Below, one piece after another: positions 18,205 through 27,299 of a stretch of 64,000 nt of DNA. A program made the translations under genes and the position numbers. Under the pieces are notes generated by a model, which was not told where the DNA came from, did no database searches, and saw nothing but the letters and a program-made list of their open reading frames with translations. The stretch is from Erythrobacter sp. SD-21. Its GTDB lineage: Bacteria > Pseudomonadota > Alphaproteobacteria > Sphingomonadales > Sphingomonadaceae. The DNA lies in assembly GCF_000181515.1 (NCBI RefSeq), contig NZ_ABCG01000004.1, positions 24,001 to 88,000 on the forward strand, given 5' to 3'. How positions within the stretch are numbered: the stretch's first letter is position 1; every line of letters starts with the position of its first letter.

Positions 18205-19230
18205 GTGACCGCGGACATCCACCCCTTCCTGCCGGATGAGCATCCGGAGGAGGACGCGCCCAACGTCGACCTGCATGGCGAGCGCAGCGTCTATCTCGAC
18301 GCCTATCTCAAGCCCTTCGCCGAATGGCTGGAGCGCGACACGGTCACCGAGATCCTCGTCAACCGGCCCGGTGAGGTCTGGATCGAAGACGCCGGTGCCG
18401 GCGGTATGCAGAAGGTCCTGCGGCCCGAGATCGACGACCGCCTGATCCAGCGCCTTGCCGAACAGGTGGCGCGGGTTAGCCACCAGGGCATCAACCGCGA
18501 ACACCCGCTGCTGGGCGCAACCCTGCCCGACGGTGCGCGCGTCCAGTTCTGCGGCCCCCCGGCCGCGCGCAAGCACTGGGCCATGGCGATCCGCCGCCAC
18601 CGCCGGCTGGACTTGCCGCTCGATGCCTATGACACAGGTCCGCTCACGCCAACCCAGCCCGGGCCCATGCCCGATCCGCAGACCGAGCCGGTGGCCTTCC
18701 TGCGCGAGGCGATCCGCCAGCGCCGCACAATCCTTGTCTCGGGCGGCACCAGCACCGGCAAGACGACTTTCCTCAACGCCATGCTCGGCGAGATCCCGAA
18801 GCACGAGCGCGTGGTGCTGGTCGAGGATACGCCCGAACTGAAGCTTCCCGGCGAGAACGGCGTCGGCCTCGTCGCAGTGAAGGGCGAGCTGGGCGAGGCC
18901 AAGGTCACCGCCAACGAGTTGCTCCAGGCCGCGCTGCGCCTGCGCCCCGACCGCATCGTGCTGGGCGAATTGCGCGGAGCGGAAAGCGTGAGCTTCCTGC
19001 GCGCGATCAACACCGGCCATCCGGGCAGCTTCTCGACCATCCATGCCAATTCCTTGCGCGGCGCGCTCGAGCAATTGCCGCTGATGGTCATGCAGACCGG
19101 GATCGGACTGACGCGGTCGGACACCATCGCCTATGCGGCCAGCGTGATCGACGTGGTGGTGCAATTGTCGCGCGATTCGAGCGGACGACGCGGTATTGCG
19201 CAGATCGCGCAGAGCCACGAGCTCGTCTGA
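18205..19230 (+). CDS. virB11: VirB11 type IV secretion ATPase
   Basis: 341 residues with a GTG start. Walker A GGTSTGKTTF is at about residue 180, an Asp box EDTPEL follows, and the GELRGAESVSFLRAINTGHPG segment gives Walker B and the His box. The N-terminal domain has the TEILVNRPGEVWIE signature of the VirB11/PulE group. It is the last gene of the operon; 209 nt of non-coding DNA follow. Confidence 0.92.
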   Translation: MTADIHPFLPDEHPEEDAPNVDLHGERSVYLDAYLKPFAEWLERDTVTEILVNRPGEVWIEDAGAGGMQKVLRPEIDDRLIQRLAEQVARVSHQGINREHPLLGATLPDGARVQFCGPPAARKHWAMAIRRHRRLDLPLDAYDTGPLTPTQPGPMPDPQTEPVAFLREAIRQRRTILVSGGTSTGKTTFLNAMLGEIPKHERVVLVEDTPELKLPGENGVGLVAVKGELGEAKVTANELLQAALRLRPDRIVLGELRGAESVSFLRAINTGHPGSFSTIHANSLRGALEQLPLMVMQTGIGLTRSDTIAYAASVIDVVVQLSRDSSGRRGIAQIAQSHELV

Positions 19231-19439
19231 CCAAACCTGCAATGCCGTAAAGGAACCCGGTTGGCGTCCCGCCATGCCGTAACGTCAGTTGCATTTCGTG
19301 AAATTGCTGCACTGCAATAAGTGGTCGCAAATCCGCATTTTTGCGTAACAATCCTGCGCCAGAACTTGCACGCATACGAATGTGTGTTAGCTTCGCATCA
19401 GGCCGCCGTCATGAGCGGCCGGGGATGAGGAGAGGGTTT

Positions 19440-22376
19440 ATGAGGATCAGGGCTACCCTGATGGCCGGCATCTGTGCCGGTGCACTTGCAGTTCCGGCAT
19501 ACGCTCAGGACGTCACCGGAGACGATAGCGAATCCGGCATCGCGGAAACCACCGACAACCAGCGCATCATCATCGTGACCGCGCAGCGCCAGGCCCAGAG
19601 CCTGCAGGAAGTGCCGATCGCGGTCAGCGCCTTTGACAGCGAAGCGCTCGAAGCGCAGCAGATCGAGAATGCCAGCGACCTCCAACTCACCCTTCCGAAC
19701 GTATCCTTCACCAAGTCGAACTTCACTGCGTCCAGCTTTACGATCCGCGGCATCGGCGACTTGTGCGTAGGCGTCTCGTGCGACAGCGCGACTGCCATCC
19801 ACCTCAATTCCGCACCATTGTTCAACACGCGCCTGTTCGAAACGGAATATTTCGATCTCGAACGGGTCGAAGTCCTTCGCGGGCCGCAGGGCACTTTGTT
19901 CGGACGCAACGCCACCTCTGGCGTGGTCAATGTGGTGACCGCCAAGCCCGACCTTTCGGGATTCGGCGCTGCTGCCGAATTCGAATATGGTAATTTTAAT
20001 TCGCTCAAAGCCAAGGGTATGGTCAACGTGCCGGTCGGTGATGCCATCGGTGTGCGGGTCGCTGGTTTCTGGCTGGACCGGGACGGCTACACCGAGAACC
20101 TCTTCGACGGTAACGACATCGACGACCGCGAAATGTACGCGATCCGCGGCTCGTTGAGGTTCGAGCCCGGCGCGAACACTACCATTGATCTGATGGGCTA
20201 TTATTTCCGTGAAGACGATAATCGCCTTCGCATCCAGAAGCAGCAATGCCAGCGCGACCCGACCGGCGTGCTCGGCTGCCTCAACTCGCGCAGGGATTTC
20301 GCCAAAACGAATTCCAATTCGACCTTCACGGGCACTCTTGGTTCGTCTGAATTCCTTGCCATCAACGGAATTCCGGCATCCTTCGGTCTCAATAGTCTCT
20401 ACGGCCCGGATGCTTACGCGAATTTCGAAGAGCCTGCCGATGTTCGCGTGGTGAACACCGAATTCACTCCGGACTATTTCGCCGACGAATTGCAACTGCA
20501 GGCTCATCTCGAGCAGGTTTTCGGTTCGTTCACGCTCGGCGTGACCGGCACGTATCAGGAAACCAGCGTTGATTCCCGACAGGACTACAATCTCGGTGTC
20601 GGTGCAATTCCCAATGCGGCTATTGCCTTTCCGACCTTGCAGGCTTTCGCCGCCGGGGCAGCTGGCCCCGGTACAGGAGCCTACTTCCAGCCGATCGTAG
20701 ATGCGTTGTTCGACGGATCGAACCTGTGCGTTTCCGATACGAACCTCAACAATCTGGGCGCTTTCGGTGGCGAACGCGTTTGCACGCCGAACGGTACGCA
20801 ATTCGACCGCTCGAACCAGGAAAATGAATCCTTCTCGGTCGAAGCCATCCTTTCTTCCGATTTCGACGGGCCCTTCAATTTCCTTGTCGGCGGGATTTAC
20901 GCGGAATCCAAGGTGCTGGAAAACAGCTATTTCGTGAACTCCTTCGCGATCGACTATGTCAGCTCGGTCTTGGGATCCTTCACTTCGCTCGGTGGCGGCT
21001 TGCCCCCCAGCTATCTTGGAACCTCGTTCTTCCGAAACAATACCGACGACTTCAAACTGGAAAGCTTCGGCATTTTCGGCGAGGTCTATTTCGATGTATC
21101 CGACCGGCTGAGCATCACTGGCGGTCTGCGCTACAATGACGATACCAAGTCAATTCGCGCACGTTCCACGCTGGCGAGTTTCCTTGTCCCGTACGGTACG
21201 GATCCCTTCGAAACACCCTTCGGGGCGGATTTCGATGCCGATCCCGGTACGCCCTGTACAGCTGGGTCGCCGGTCGGTCCGATCGGCTCGGTTGCCGGGT
21301 GCGAGGCTTTCCAGGAGCGGGAGGTAAGCTTCAACGAGATAACCGGTCGCTTCGTGGTCGACTTCGAAGTGACCCCCGACAACCATCTCTATGCCTCCTA
21401 TTCGCGTGGCTACAAATCGGGCGGTATCAACCCGCCGTTGCAGCCGATCTTCCAGGTGGCCGACAGCTTCGGTTCGGAAAGCATCGACGCTTTCGAAATC
21501 GGCTCGAAGAACACCTTCGGGGGTGGGAGCCTGCAGTTGAATGCTACTGCGTTCTACTACAAGTATTCCGACCTGCAGCTAAGCCGGATCATCGCGCGTA
21601 CTTCGGTCAATGATACGATCGATGCCAATATCTGGGGTGTCGAACTGGAGGGAATTATCAGCCCGAGCTACAACTGGCTGATCAATATGAACTTCAGCTA
21701 CCTCAATGCAGAGGTGGCGGGTGACCAGTTCTTCTCGAATCCGCGCGACCCGGGTGGCGGCGATCCAGACGCTGTCATCATCAAGGACATCACCAATGGT
21801 GCGCTGTGCGCAGTGACCGGCGCGGGTGCGAATGCCTTCGTTGCTGCAGTCAATCCGGGCCTTGGCCTGCAAGGCCCCACTGCCTTCCCTGAAGATGGCG
21901 GGATTGCGTCGACCGGCGCATTCAGCATCTGTAGCGTGCTCGAGGACCAGGCAGCCGCCATCGGCGAAGTTTTTGGTGGTGTCGAAGTGCTCAGTCCTGG
22001 TGTTGAAATCAACCTGAAGGGCAACAAGCTGCCCCAGGCGCCGACCACTAAGGCATCGGTCGGCGTGCAGTACACTGCGGAGTTCGGCGGAGGTGCCACC
22101 TTGGTGCCGCGCTTCGACGTCGCCTTTACCGGCGAACAGTATGGCAATGTCTTTAACGGGAACGTGAACCGGATCGAGCCTTTCGTCCAGGCGAATGCGC
22201 AAATCCAATTCAACGATGCGAGCGAGCGATTCTACATCCGTGGCTTCGTTCAGAACATCTTCGACTCGGACTCGGTGACCGGTCTCTACGTCACAGATGC
22301 GAGCTCGGGCCTGTTCACCAACATCTTCACGCTCGACCCGCGCCGCTATGGCGTGGCGATCGGCGCGAAGTTCTAG
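19440..22376 (+). CDS. Large TonB-dependent receptor
   Basis: 978 residues from ATG 19440, placed by GGAGAGGG 5 nt upstream and the signal peptide that follows (cleavage near AYAQ-D). A TonB-box-like IIIVTAQR is at about residue 40. The plug contains a Cys pair (LCVGVSC) and the LRGPQGTLFGRNATSG signature. The barrel ends YGVAIGAKF. It resembles the large sphingomonad receptors for unknown organic nutrients. It is preceded by a 209-nt gap and followed by a strong terminator, so it is probably monocistronic. Confidence 0.92.
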   Translation: MRIRATLMAGICAGALAVPAYAQDVTGDDSESGIAETTDNQRIIIVTAQRQAQSLQEVPIAVSAFDSEALEAQQIENASDLQLTLPNVSFTKSNFTASSFTIRGIGDLCVGVSCDSATAIHLNSAPLFNTRLFETEYFDLERVEVLRGPQGTLFGRNATSGVVNVVTAKPDLSGFGAAAEFEYGNFNSLKAKGMVNVPVGDAIGVRVAGFWLDRDGYTENLFDGNDIDDREMYAIRGSLRFEPGANTTIDLMGYYFREDDNRLRIQKQQCQRDPTGVLGCLNSRRDFAKTNSNSTFTGTLGSSEFLAINGIPASFGLNSLYGPDAYANFEEPADVRVVNTEFTPDYFADELQLQAHLEQVFGSFTLGVTGTYQETSVDSRQDYNLGVGAIPNAAIAFPTLQAFAAGAAGPGTGAYFQPIVDALFDGSNLCVSDTNLNNLGAFGGERVCTPNGTQFDRSNQENESFSVEAILSSDFDGPFNFLVGGIYAESKVLENSYFVNSFAIDYVSSVLGSFTSLGGGLPPSYLGTSFFRNNTDDFKLESFGIFGEVYFDVSDRLSITGGLRYNDDTKSIRARSTLASFLVPYGTDPFETPFGADFDADPGTPCTAGSPVGPIGSVAGCEAFQEREVSFNEITGRFVVDFEVTPDNHLYASYSRGYKSGGINPPLQPIFQVADSFGSESIDAFEIGSKNTFGGGSLQLNATAFYYKYSDLQLSRIIARTSVNDTIDANIWGVELEGIISPSYNWLINMNFSYLNAEVAGDQFFSNPRDPGGGDPDAVIIKDITNGALCAVTGAGANAFVAAVNPGLGLQGPTAFPEDGGIASTGAFSICSVLEDQAAAIGEVFGGVEVLSPGVEINLKGNKLPQAPTTKASVGVQYTAEFGGGATLVPRFDVAFTGEQYGNVFNGNVNRIEPFVQANAQIQFNDASERFYIRGFVQNIFDSDSVTGLYVTDASSGLFTNIFTLDPRRYGVAIGAKF

Positions 22377-22400
22377 ATCCCCCGGTCTTCAGGGGTATCT

Positions 22401-22433
22401 GGGGGCGGTTCCTTCGGGGGCCGCCCCTTTTTT
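22401..22433 (+). terminator. Rho-independent terminator of the TonB receptor gene
   Basis: A GC-rich stem at 22401-22427 (arms GGGGCGG and CCGCCCC, TTCG-containing loop) is followed by six T residues at 22428-22433. The T-run touches the stop of the opposing transporter gene. Confidence 0.8.
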
Positions 22434-23170
22434 CATCGGCTGGCTTGCGAGTTGGCGAAAGGTGAGAAGTCCGTATCGGTATCGAATATCTCGATACCCT
22501 CGGCTCGCTTGAGCTTGTTCACCACCAGATAAGTCAACGGCGTCAGCAAGGCTTCCCAAGCCGTCTTGATCAGCCATTGCGACAGGATCACCTGCCACAA
22601 GAGCTCGACCGGCCAGCCAGCCAGGCCCCAGAAAGCGAGCGGGTAGAAGAGCAGGCTGTCGAGCCCCTGTCCGACGACGGTTGAACCAATTGTGCGCGCC
22701 CACAGATGCTTTCCGGCGGTCCAGACCTTCATCTTGGCAAGCACGAAACTGTTGGCGAACTCGCCCGCCCAGAAGGCCACCATCGAGGCGAGCACGATGC
22801 GCCAGCTGTTGCCGAAGACGAATTCGTAGGATTCCTGCCCCGGCCAGCCTTCCGCCGGCGGCAACTGCACCACGACCCAGGCCATGAAGGCCATGAACAG
22901 CAGCGCAGCGAAACCCGTCCAGATCACCCGCCGCGCACGGGCGTAACCATACACTTCTGTCAGGATATCTCCGATGATGTAGCTCACCGGGAAGAACAAT
23001 ACGCCCGCACCGAAGGACCATTGGCCCACCCATGGCAGGGTGACGTAGCTGGGCTTGGAAGCCCCGATCAGGTTGGAAAGCAGCAGGATCGTGACGAAAG
23101 CCGCCATCACGAGGTCGTAATATTTGAATCGGGGCGGGGCGGGCTGGGCCAAGTCGGGGGCTTTTTCCAT
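22433..23170 (-). CDS. Queuosine precursor transporter (VUT/YhhQ family)
   Basis: 245 residues with about six transmembrane helices. Family signatures are LLLSNLIGASK near residue 35, SYIIGDILTEVYGYARARRVIW around 65-85 and a FWAGEFANSFVLAKMK segment. YhhQ proteins import 7-cyano- or 7-aminomethyl-7-deazaguanine for queuosine in tRNA. The gene sits 60 nt from the tRNA-Arg on the opposite strand. Confidence 0.88.
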   Translation of the reverse strand: MEKAPDLAQPAPPRFKYYDLVMAAFVTILLLSNLIGASKPSYVTLPWVGQWSFGAGVLFFPVSYIIGDILTEVYGYARARRVIWTGFAALLFMAFMAWVVVQLPPAEGWPGQESYEFVFGNSWRIVLASMVAFWAGEFANSFVLAKMKVWTAGKHLWARTIGSTVVGQGLDSLLFYPLAFWGLAGWPVELLWQVILSQWLIKTAWEALLTPLTYLVVNKLKRAEGIEIFDTDTDFSPFANSQASR

Positions 23171-23230
23171 AACGCGCTGCCTATCGCCGATTGGCGCTTC
23201 GGCAAAGTCGCGTTATGGCGATCAGGGCGC

Positions 23231-23307
23231 GCGCCCGTAGCTCATCTGGATAGAGCGCGAGACTTCTAATCTTGAGGCAGCAGGTTCGAGTCCTGCCGGG
23301 CGCGCCA
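23231..23307 (+). tRNA. tRNA-Arg (anticodon TCT)
   Basis: 77 nt with encoded CCA. The acceptor arms GCGCCCG / CGGGCGC pair perfectly. The D arm is GCTC/GAGC, the anticodon loop is CTTCTAA with TCT, and the T arm GCAGG/CCTGC encloses TTCGAGT. Decodes AGA. An integrase remnant begins about 150 nt downstream, so the 3' end was probably used as an attachment site. Confidence 0.95.
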
Positions 23308-23455
23308 TTAGCGAAAATCCGCTGTTGGGACAACCTTACCGTGACCCAGTCGCAACCTTGATGTGACCTTTTCGCAGATTTGTGTCACGCTTTAAGGGCC
23401 TACTTCGGAAATTAAGACGGCGAGTGACCGCTTTGCGCCCCCATCCAAGATGTAG

Positions 23456-23770
23456 CAATCTGATATCCTAGGTTCTGAAAGCCGACATTCTTCTAAGCCA
23501 ATCCGGCCAGGGAGAAAGAAGACGCGGCATCTAAGCACACGCCAGTATGCTCGACTTGTAGACGAATGGGTCGAGAGCATCGGATTGAATCCAGAGGAAT
23601 ACGGCACCCATTCACTTCGTCGAACCAAAGCTTCCATCATCTACAAAGCCACGGGAAACATCCGTGCGATCCAGATCCTGTTAGGGCATTCGAAGATCGA
23701 AAACACCGTGCGATATTTGGGCGTCGATATAGAAGACGCCCTCACTCTCGCAGAGAAGACCGAGATTTGA
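23456..23770 (+). pseudogene. Tyrosine recombinase (integrase) C-terminal remnant
   Basis: After an in-frame TAG at 23453, an open frame without a credible start encodes about 104 residues. It carries the catalytic C-terminus of phage-type integrases: THSLRRTKAS (His-x-x-Arg), LLGHSKIENTVRYLG (Gly-His and the tyrosine). The N-terminal and central catalytic parts are missing. A TTG start at 23585 would yield only a 61-residue fragment. It is taken as a dead integrase of the element that entered at the tRNA. Confidence 0.8.
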
Positions 23771-23805
23771 CTACCGATCTTAACGCGGATCTTGGGCGAC
23801 CGTAA

Positions 23806-23840
23806 AGAAGGCCTCCGCCCCTGAAATGGCGCGGAGGCCT
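23806..23840 (-). terminator. Terminator-like hairpin after the antitoxin-like gene
   Basis: The arms AGGCCTCCGC (23809-23818) and GCGGAGGCCT (23831-23840) pair perfectly. On the minus strand the stem is followed by TCTTT. It lies about 80 nt past the stop of the small minus-strand gene at 23923. Confidence 0.5.
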
Positions 23841-23922
23841 ATAGTCGAGGTTGGCACTACGAACGTCGCAGTGCCGCCCTTCGGGTCGCCTTTGTGCAGG
23901 GCTGCTGCTGTCTGGAAACTTG

Positions 23923-24165
23923 CTAAAGCATACTGCGTTCGCCCGACGGGTTGCAGCGCTCGGAAAGCGCCAGCTCAACTCGGGAACGTCCCTCGTCGCT
24001 CGCAATCGCCAAGTCGATGGGACGCCCTCCCAAATCATCGTGATGTGCGTTCATGAATTCGATCGCCGCTTCTCTCCCAAGAAGCATCATCGCCATGCGA
24101 GCCGTTTCGCCTTGGCGACGCGAAGCTGCGGGCGTGAGGCGAATGCTCGGCTTGGGACGCCTCAC
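23923..24165 (-). CDS. Small MbcA/ParS/Xre antitoxin C-terminal-domain-like protein
   Basis: 80 residues, GTG start. Residues about 27-67 (LLGREAAIEFMNAHHDDLGG, then RPIDLAIASDEGRSRVELAL) fit the DUF2384-type toxin-binding domain of RES-Xre systems: a helix, a LGGR turn and a DLA...EGR...V helix. No helix-turn-helix and no RES toxin gene is adjacent, so it may be an orphan or have another role. An overlapping plus-strand frame (23851-24288) lacks family features and is considered a shadow. Confidence 0.5.
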   Translation of the reverse strand: MRRPKPSIRLTPAASRRQGETARMAMMLLGREAAIEFMNAHHDDLGGRPIDLAIASDEGRSRVELALSERCNPSGERSML

Positions 24166-24457
24166 AGCGGGCGCCGTGATATAGGGAAATTTACGGCTAA
24201 GGTCGGACAGGCCAAGATTTGCTCCTCTTCAAAAGCGGGAGCACAAACCGGTCTCTCTGTCGCAGATGCTAGATGTTCCCTGCGATAGGCAGTTGCCTAC
24301 CATAACATTTGATGCATGTATTGCGATTTCTTGCCGCCCGTTTTGCGGCCTGCAATCAAACACACTGTGAGCCGTTCCGGAACCGCTTCACGAACCCCGG
24401 CGCTCGAAGGATGTCGTTCCAGAAGGCGGAGGGGCTGTCCCAGAAGGAACGTTCCCC

Positions 24458-24823
24458 ATGCATTCTTCCGATGCCGTCATCCTCGTAGTCGAGGACGAAA
24501 TTCTGATCCGCATGGATGTCGTTGATCAATTGACGGGTCTTGGTTACAGCGTAATTGAAGCATCGACCGGATGCGAGGCGCTCGAAACGCTCACGACAGG
24601 CGATGGTGTTTGTATCCTATTCACCAACGTCGACATGCGGGGAGACCTGGATGGCATCATGTTGGCGCATGAGGTTTGTCGGACACGGCCGGAGATCGGC
24701 ATAATCGTTACGTCCGGCAAAACAGCGCTCGGTGAGGACGCGCTGCCCGAAGGTTCGAGATTTTATTCGAAGCCTTATATGCGAGCTACGGTCCACGCCG
24801 CGATACAGGAAATGCTACCTTGA
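24458..24823 (+). CDS. CheY-like response regulator lacking the phosphoacceptor aspartate
   Basis: 121 residues, a single receiver domain. Acidic residues E12, D13 and the switch region (IVTSGKT) are normal and the conserved lysine is present (YSKPY). At the phosphorylation site the family motif FTDxDMxG reads FTNVDMRGDLDG, with Asn57 in place of Asp. D59 remains but is normally a second, non-phosphorylated residue. The gene converges on an HWE kinase gene 21 nt away. It may act without phosphorylation or be decaying. Confidence 0.85.
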   Translation: MHSSDAVILVVEDEILIRMDVVDQLTGLGYSVIEASTGCEALETLTTGDGVCILFTNVDMRGDLDGIMLAHEVCRTRPEIGIIVTSGKTALGEDALPEGSRFYSKPYMRATVHAAIQEMLP

Positions 24824-24844
24824 TAGGGTCAAAGCTGGAGCGGC

Positions 24845-26051
24845 CTATTCGGCAACCGACGCGCGCGGCAAGATAATCGTCACGCCAAGGCCATCAGCTC
24901 GCCAATCATAGTCGATTGTCGCACCGAGCTGGCGGATTGTCGATGCGACAAGGCGAGTGCCAAAATTCTGGCTCTCTGGAGGTGTGGTTGTCGGGCCTCC
25001 ACTTTCGGTCCACTCGATTTTCAGACCTTCCGCGGTTCGCAGCCAATCGATCGAAACCTTGCCACCCATATCTTTCAGAGCACCGTATTTGATCGCATTG
25101 GTGGCGAGTTCATGAAACACCATGGCCAGTCCAGAAAGCGACTGGGCATCGACCGTCTGTTCATCGCCATTCAGGCTAATGCGATCGTCTGCATCCCCAT
25201 GGCCCAATGGCCCAAGGATCGTTGCTAGCAGCGTATGGATTGATGTCATTTCATCCGAACGCCCGGCCGCGTTGCGAATAATTATGAGATCTTGAGCGGA
25301 CGCAATCGCTCGAAGCTTTCCGTTGACCTTGTCTGCCAGGTCCCGGGCGCTCAGCGCCGCCGGCACGTTCAGGTTGATAAGGCTCTGCGCGAGGGCGAAC
25401 GCGTTCTTCACGCGATGCTGAAGTTCTTCCAGAATGAGCGCCTTGGCCTCTTCGGCACGGTTGCGCATCCGCTCTAGGCGCATCCGCTCGACGGCGATCG
25501 ATGTTGTTAGCGCGATCGCTTCGATGATGGCGCGATCAAGGTCGGAGGGCTGTCGGGGTTCGGAATAGTAATTCGCAAAAGTGCCGAGCACGCTGCCGTC
25601 GCCCGCCTTTATCGGCACCGACCAACAAGCGCCCAGACCATGCGATAGTGCCAGATCGCGAAAATCGGCCCAGAGCGGATCGGTAGCGATGTCATCGACG
25701 AAGATAGCTTGGCCAGTCGCGGCGGCGGTACCGCAGGACCCCGCTCCGTCTCCTATCGCCATCCCTTCGATCGCGGCATTGTATTCGTCGGGCAGACTCG
25801 GAGCACCACCCAGTTCGAGATGCTGCCCGTCTTCTGTCAGCAAAAGGATCGAGGCCAGCATGCCGTCCCCGGTCTGTTCTTCGGCGAGGCGGACTATGTC
25901 GCAGAGTAGGTTCGCGGTCGCCCCCAAGCGCCACACGACCAAGTATCTGTTGCTGGCGACGCCAGACCTCTGCGAGATACTTTTCTGACAATGGGTGAGA
26001 AGGGGCTGCGAGAGGATTACCGGTCTGCAACTTTTCGATGACCGACTCCAC
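24845..26051 (-). CDS. GAF-HWE/HisKA_2 sensor histidine kinase with an apparent frameshift
   Basis: The frame covering about 24845-25930 encodes a GAF domain (DIVRLAEEQTGDGML to IAVERMRLERM) and an HWE-type kinase. The His box is ELQHRVKNAFALAQSL, the N box HELATNAIKYGAL, then GTRLVASTIRQLGA. The N-terminus is sensible in another frame from GTG 26051 (MESVIEKLQTGN... YLAEVWRRQQQILGRVALG) and joins the GAF frame if one base is removed from the five-C run at 25921-25925. Read without correction, the N-terminus would be nonsense back to a TTG at 26101. Either a real frameshift or a sequencing error. Confidence 0.75.
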
Positions 26052-26116
26052 TCAAGTTTAGGCAGACTAACTGAATTAAGGGAGCTTACCGGAGATAACA
26101 AGCACGTGGCCGTGGA

Positions 26117-26353
26117 TCACGGGGCTGCCTTTCTTTCCGGCTCTAGCATCGCGAAACTTTGGAGTTCCCGCGCCCGACGAGCTTTCTCGCGCTCCTTTTG
26201 CATTCTTAGAGTGCGGTCAGCCATTTCGCGCCACGCAGCTTCAGACCGAAGTGCGCGCAGCCTGGCATTCTCCAGTGCAGCCTCTCCGGCCTCTATCGCA
26301 GCCGCGTCTGCTTGCGCGACCTGAAAATCGTAGGTTTGGGATATTGCCGTCAC
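26117..26353 (-). CDS. Small charged helical protein
   Basis: 78 residues, GTG start. It is almost wholly helical and charged (DAAAIEAGEAALENARLRAL, then ADRTLRMQKEREKARRAREL), suggesting a coiled coil. The AGGAG before the GTG is very close, so the start is uncertain; a stop lies four codons upstream. It precedes the HWE kinase on the same strand by about 65 nt. No family name can be given. Confidence 0.5.
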   Translation of the reverse strand: MTAISQTYDFQVAQADAAAIEAGEAALENARLRALRSEAAWREMADRTLRMQKEREKARRARELQSFAMLEPERKAAP

Positions 26354-26416
26354 TCCTAAAGGTCAAAACCGGGAGCTCCGGACCACATTTGAAAGCAATC
26401 CGGAGCAAGAAACCTC

Positions 26417-26626
26417 TCAATTGGCGGCGGACAGGTTCACGGCGCTGGCCTTGCCATTGCGGCCAGTCTCGACCTCGTAATTGAGGCGCTGGTCCTTATC
26501 GAGCGTTGTCATGCCTGCCGCCTGGACAGCTGAGATGTGGACGAAGCTGTCGGCAGAGCCGTCATCGGGCTGGATGAAGCCATAACCCTTGTCGCCATTG
26601 AAGAATTTTACTGTACCGGTAGTCAT
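26417..26626 (-). CDS. Cold-shock protein (CspA family)
   Basis: 69 residues, the length of single-domain cold-shock proteins. The RNA-binding motifs are KGYGFI (RNP1 region) and SFVHIS (RNP2), with start MTTGTVKFFNGDKGYGF. A GAAAGGA ribosome binding site precedes the ATG. Members bind single-stranded RNA and prevent secondary structure. It sits in the island near a second translation gene, infA. Confidence 0.93.
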   Translation of the reverse strand: MTTGTVKFFNGDKGYGFIQPDDGSADSFVHISAVQAAGMTTLDKDQRLNYEVETGRNGKASAVNLSAAN

Positions 26627-26728
26627 ATTCGCTTCCTTTCAAGAAACGGTTGTGTTCGGCGCGCGAGATTGCGAACCGAGGTTGTGCGTCAAGTCGTCAA
26701 TTGAAAGGAGTTCGTCATATTCAAGGCG

Positions 26729-26752
26729 CGAAAACCGGAATTCTCCGGTTTC
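26729..26752 (-). terminator. Palindromic hairpin, possible terminator
   Basis: The arms AAACCGGA and TCCGGTTT flank a 4-nt loop at 26732-26751, about 100 nt past the stop of the 65-codon minus-strand gene. Only a short T stretch follows, so termination is uncertain. It also lies upstream of cspA and could be an operator. Confidence 0.35.
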
Positions 26753-26848
26753 CTAACCAGGCGTCGATATCCGTCGAAATTTAACGTGAGCAGATTTGAT
26801 CGGGCGAGCTTCGTGCGAACTAGACGATCGCTTCGGAGCCCGCTTTTG

Positions 26849-27043
26849 TCAGAACCGAGTTGGAAACTGGGACTTGCTCCAGGCACAGGCTGCGGCAGCG
26901 CCCAGTCCATGCTGGAAGTCGCTGATACGACCCGCGATGCGAGAAGCCTTCGCCAGTTTGGCCAAGCGATCGTCATGGTTTGCGGCGCCGTCAGCACCCA
27001 TAAGGGCTCGCTGGTGCTCGGCATATTGCAGGTTCAGGTCCAT
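26849..27043 (-). CDS. Small conserved-looking protein of unknown function
   Basis: 64 residues from ATG 27043, supported by GGAGA 5 nt upstream. The sequence starts MDLNLQYAEHQRALMGADGA and continues with a helical stretch ending AAAACAWSKSQF. It looks like the small unnamed proteins often found near stress genes in sphingomonads. No domain can be assigned. Confidence 0.55.
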   Translation of the reverse strand: MDLNLQYAEHQRALMGADGAANHDDRLAKLAKASRIAGRISDFQHGLGAAAACAWSKSQFPTRF

Positions 27044-27299
27044 GTCAGTTCTCCGGCTGTGGCGGGAATGCTGAGGCATGGCCGCGAGTTATGTATGTCG
27101 CTCAGTCGATCATCGTTGCGACAAGACGTCGCAGCTCGGCGGTCGGCATGTGACTGGGATTTGTCCGATCCCGGTCCGCCCGCTGTGCATGGATTGCGCC
27201 ATAGCGCAGCGAAAGTTTAGGGCGCGACGTATCGCGCAGGTTCAATGCATTCATTATTCTTATGTTCGGCAGGTCCTGCCCGCCGCCTTCTTGTCAGTC

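Noticed and set aside
11500-19230. Conjugative element or integrative plasmid
   Set aside because: No relaxase, coupling protein, origin of transfer, integrase or plasmid maintenance gene is adjacent; the operon sits between ordinary chromosomal genes.
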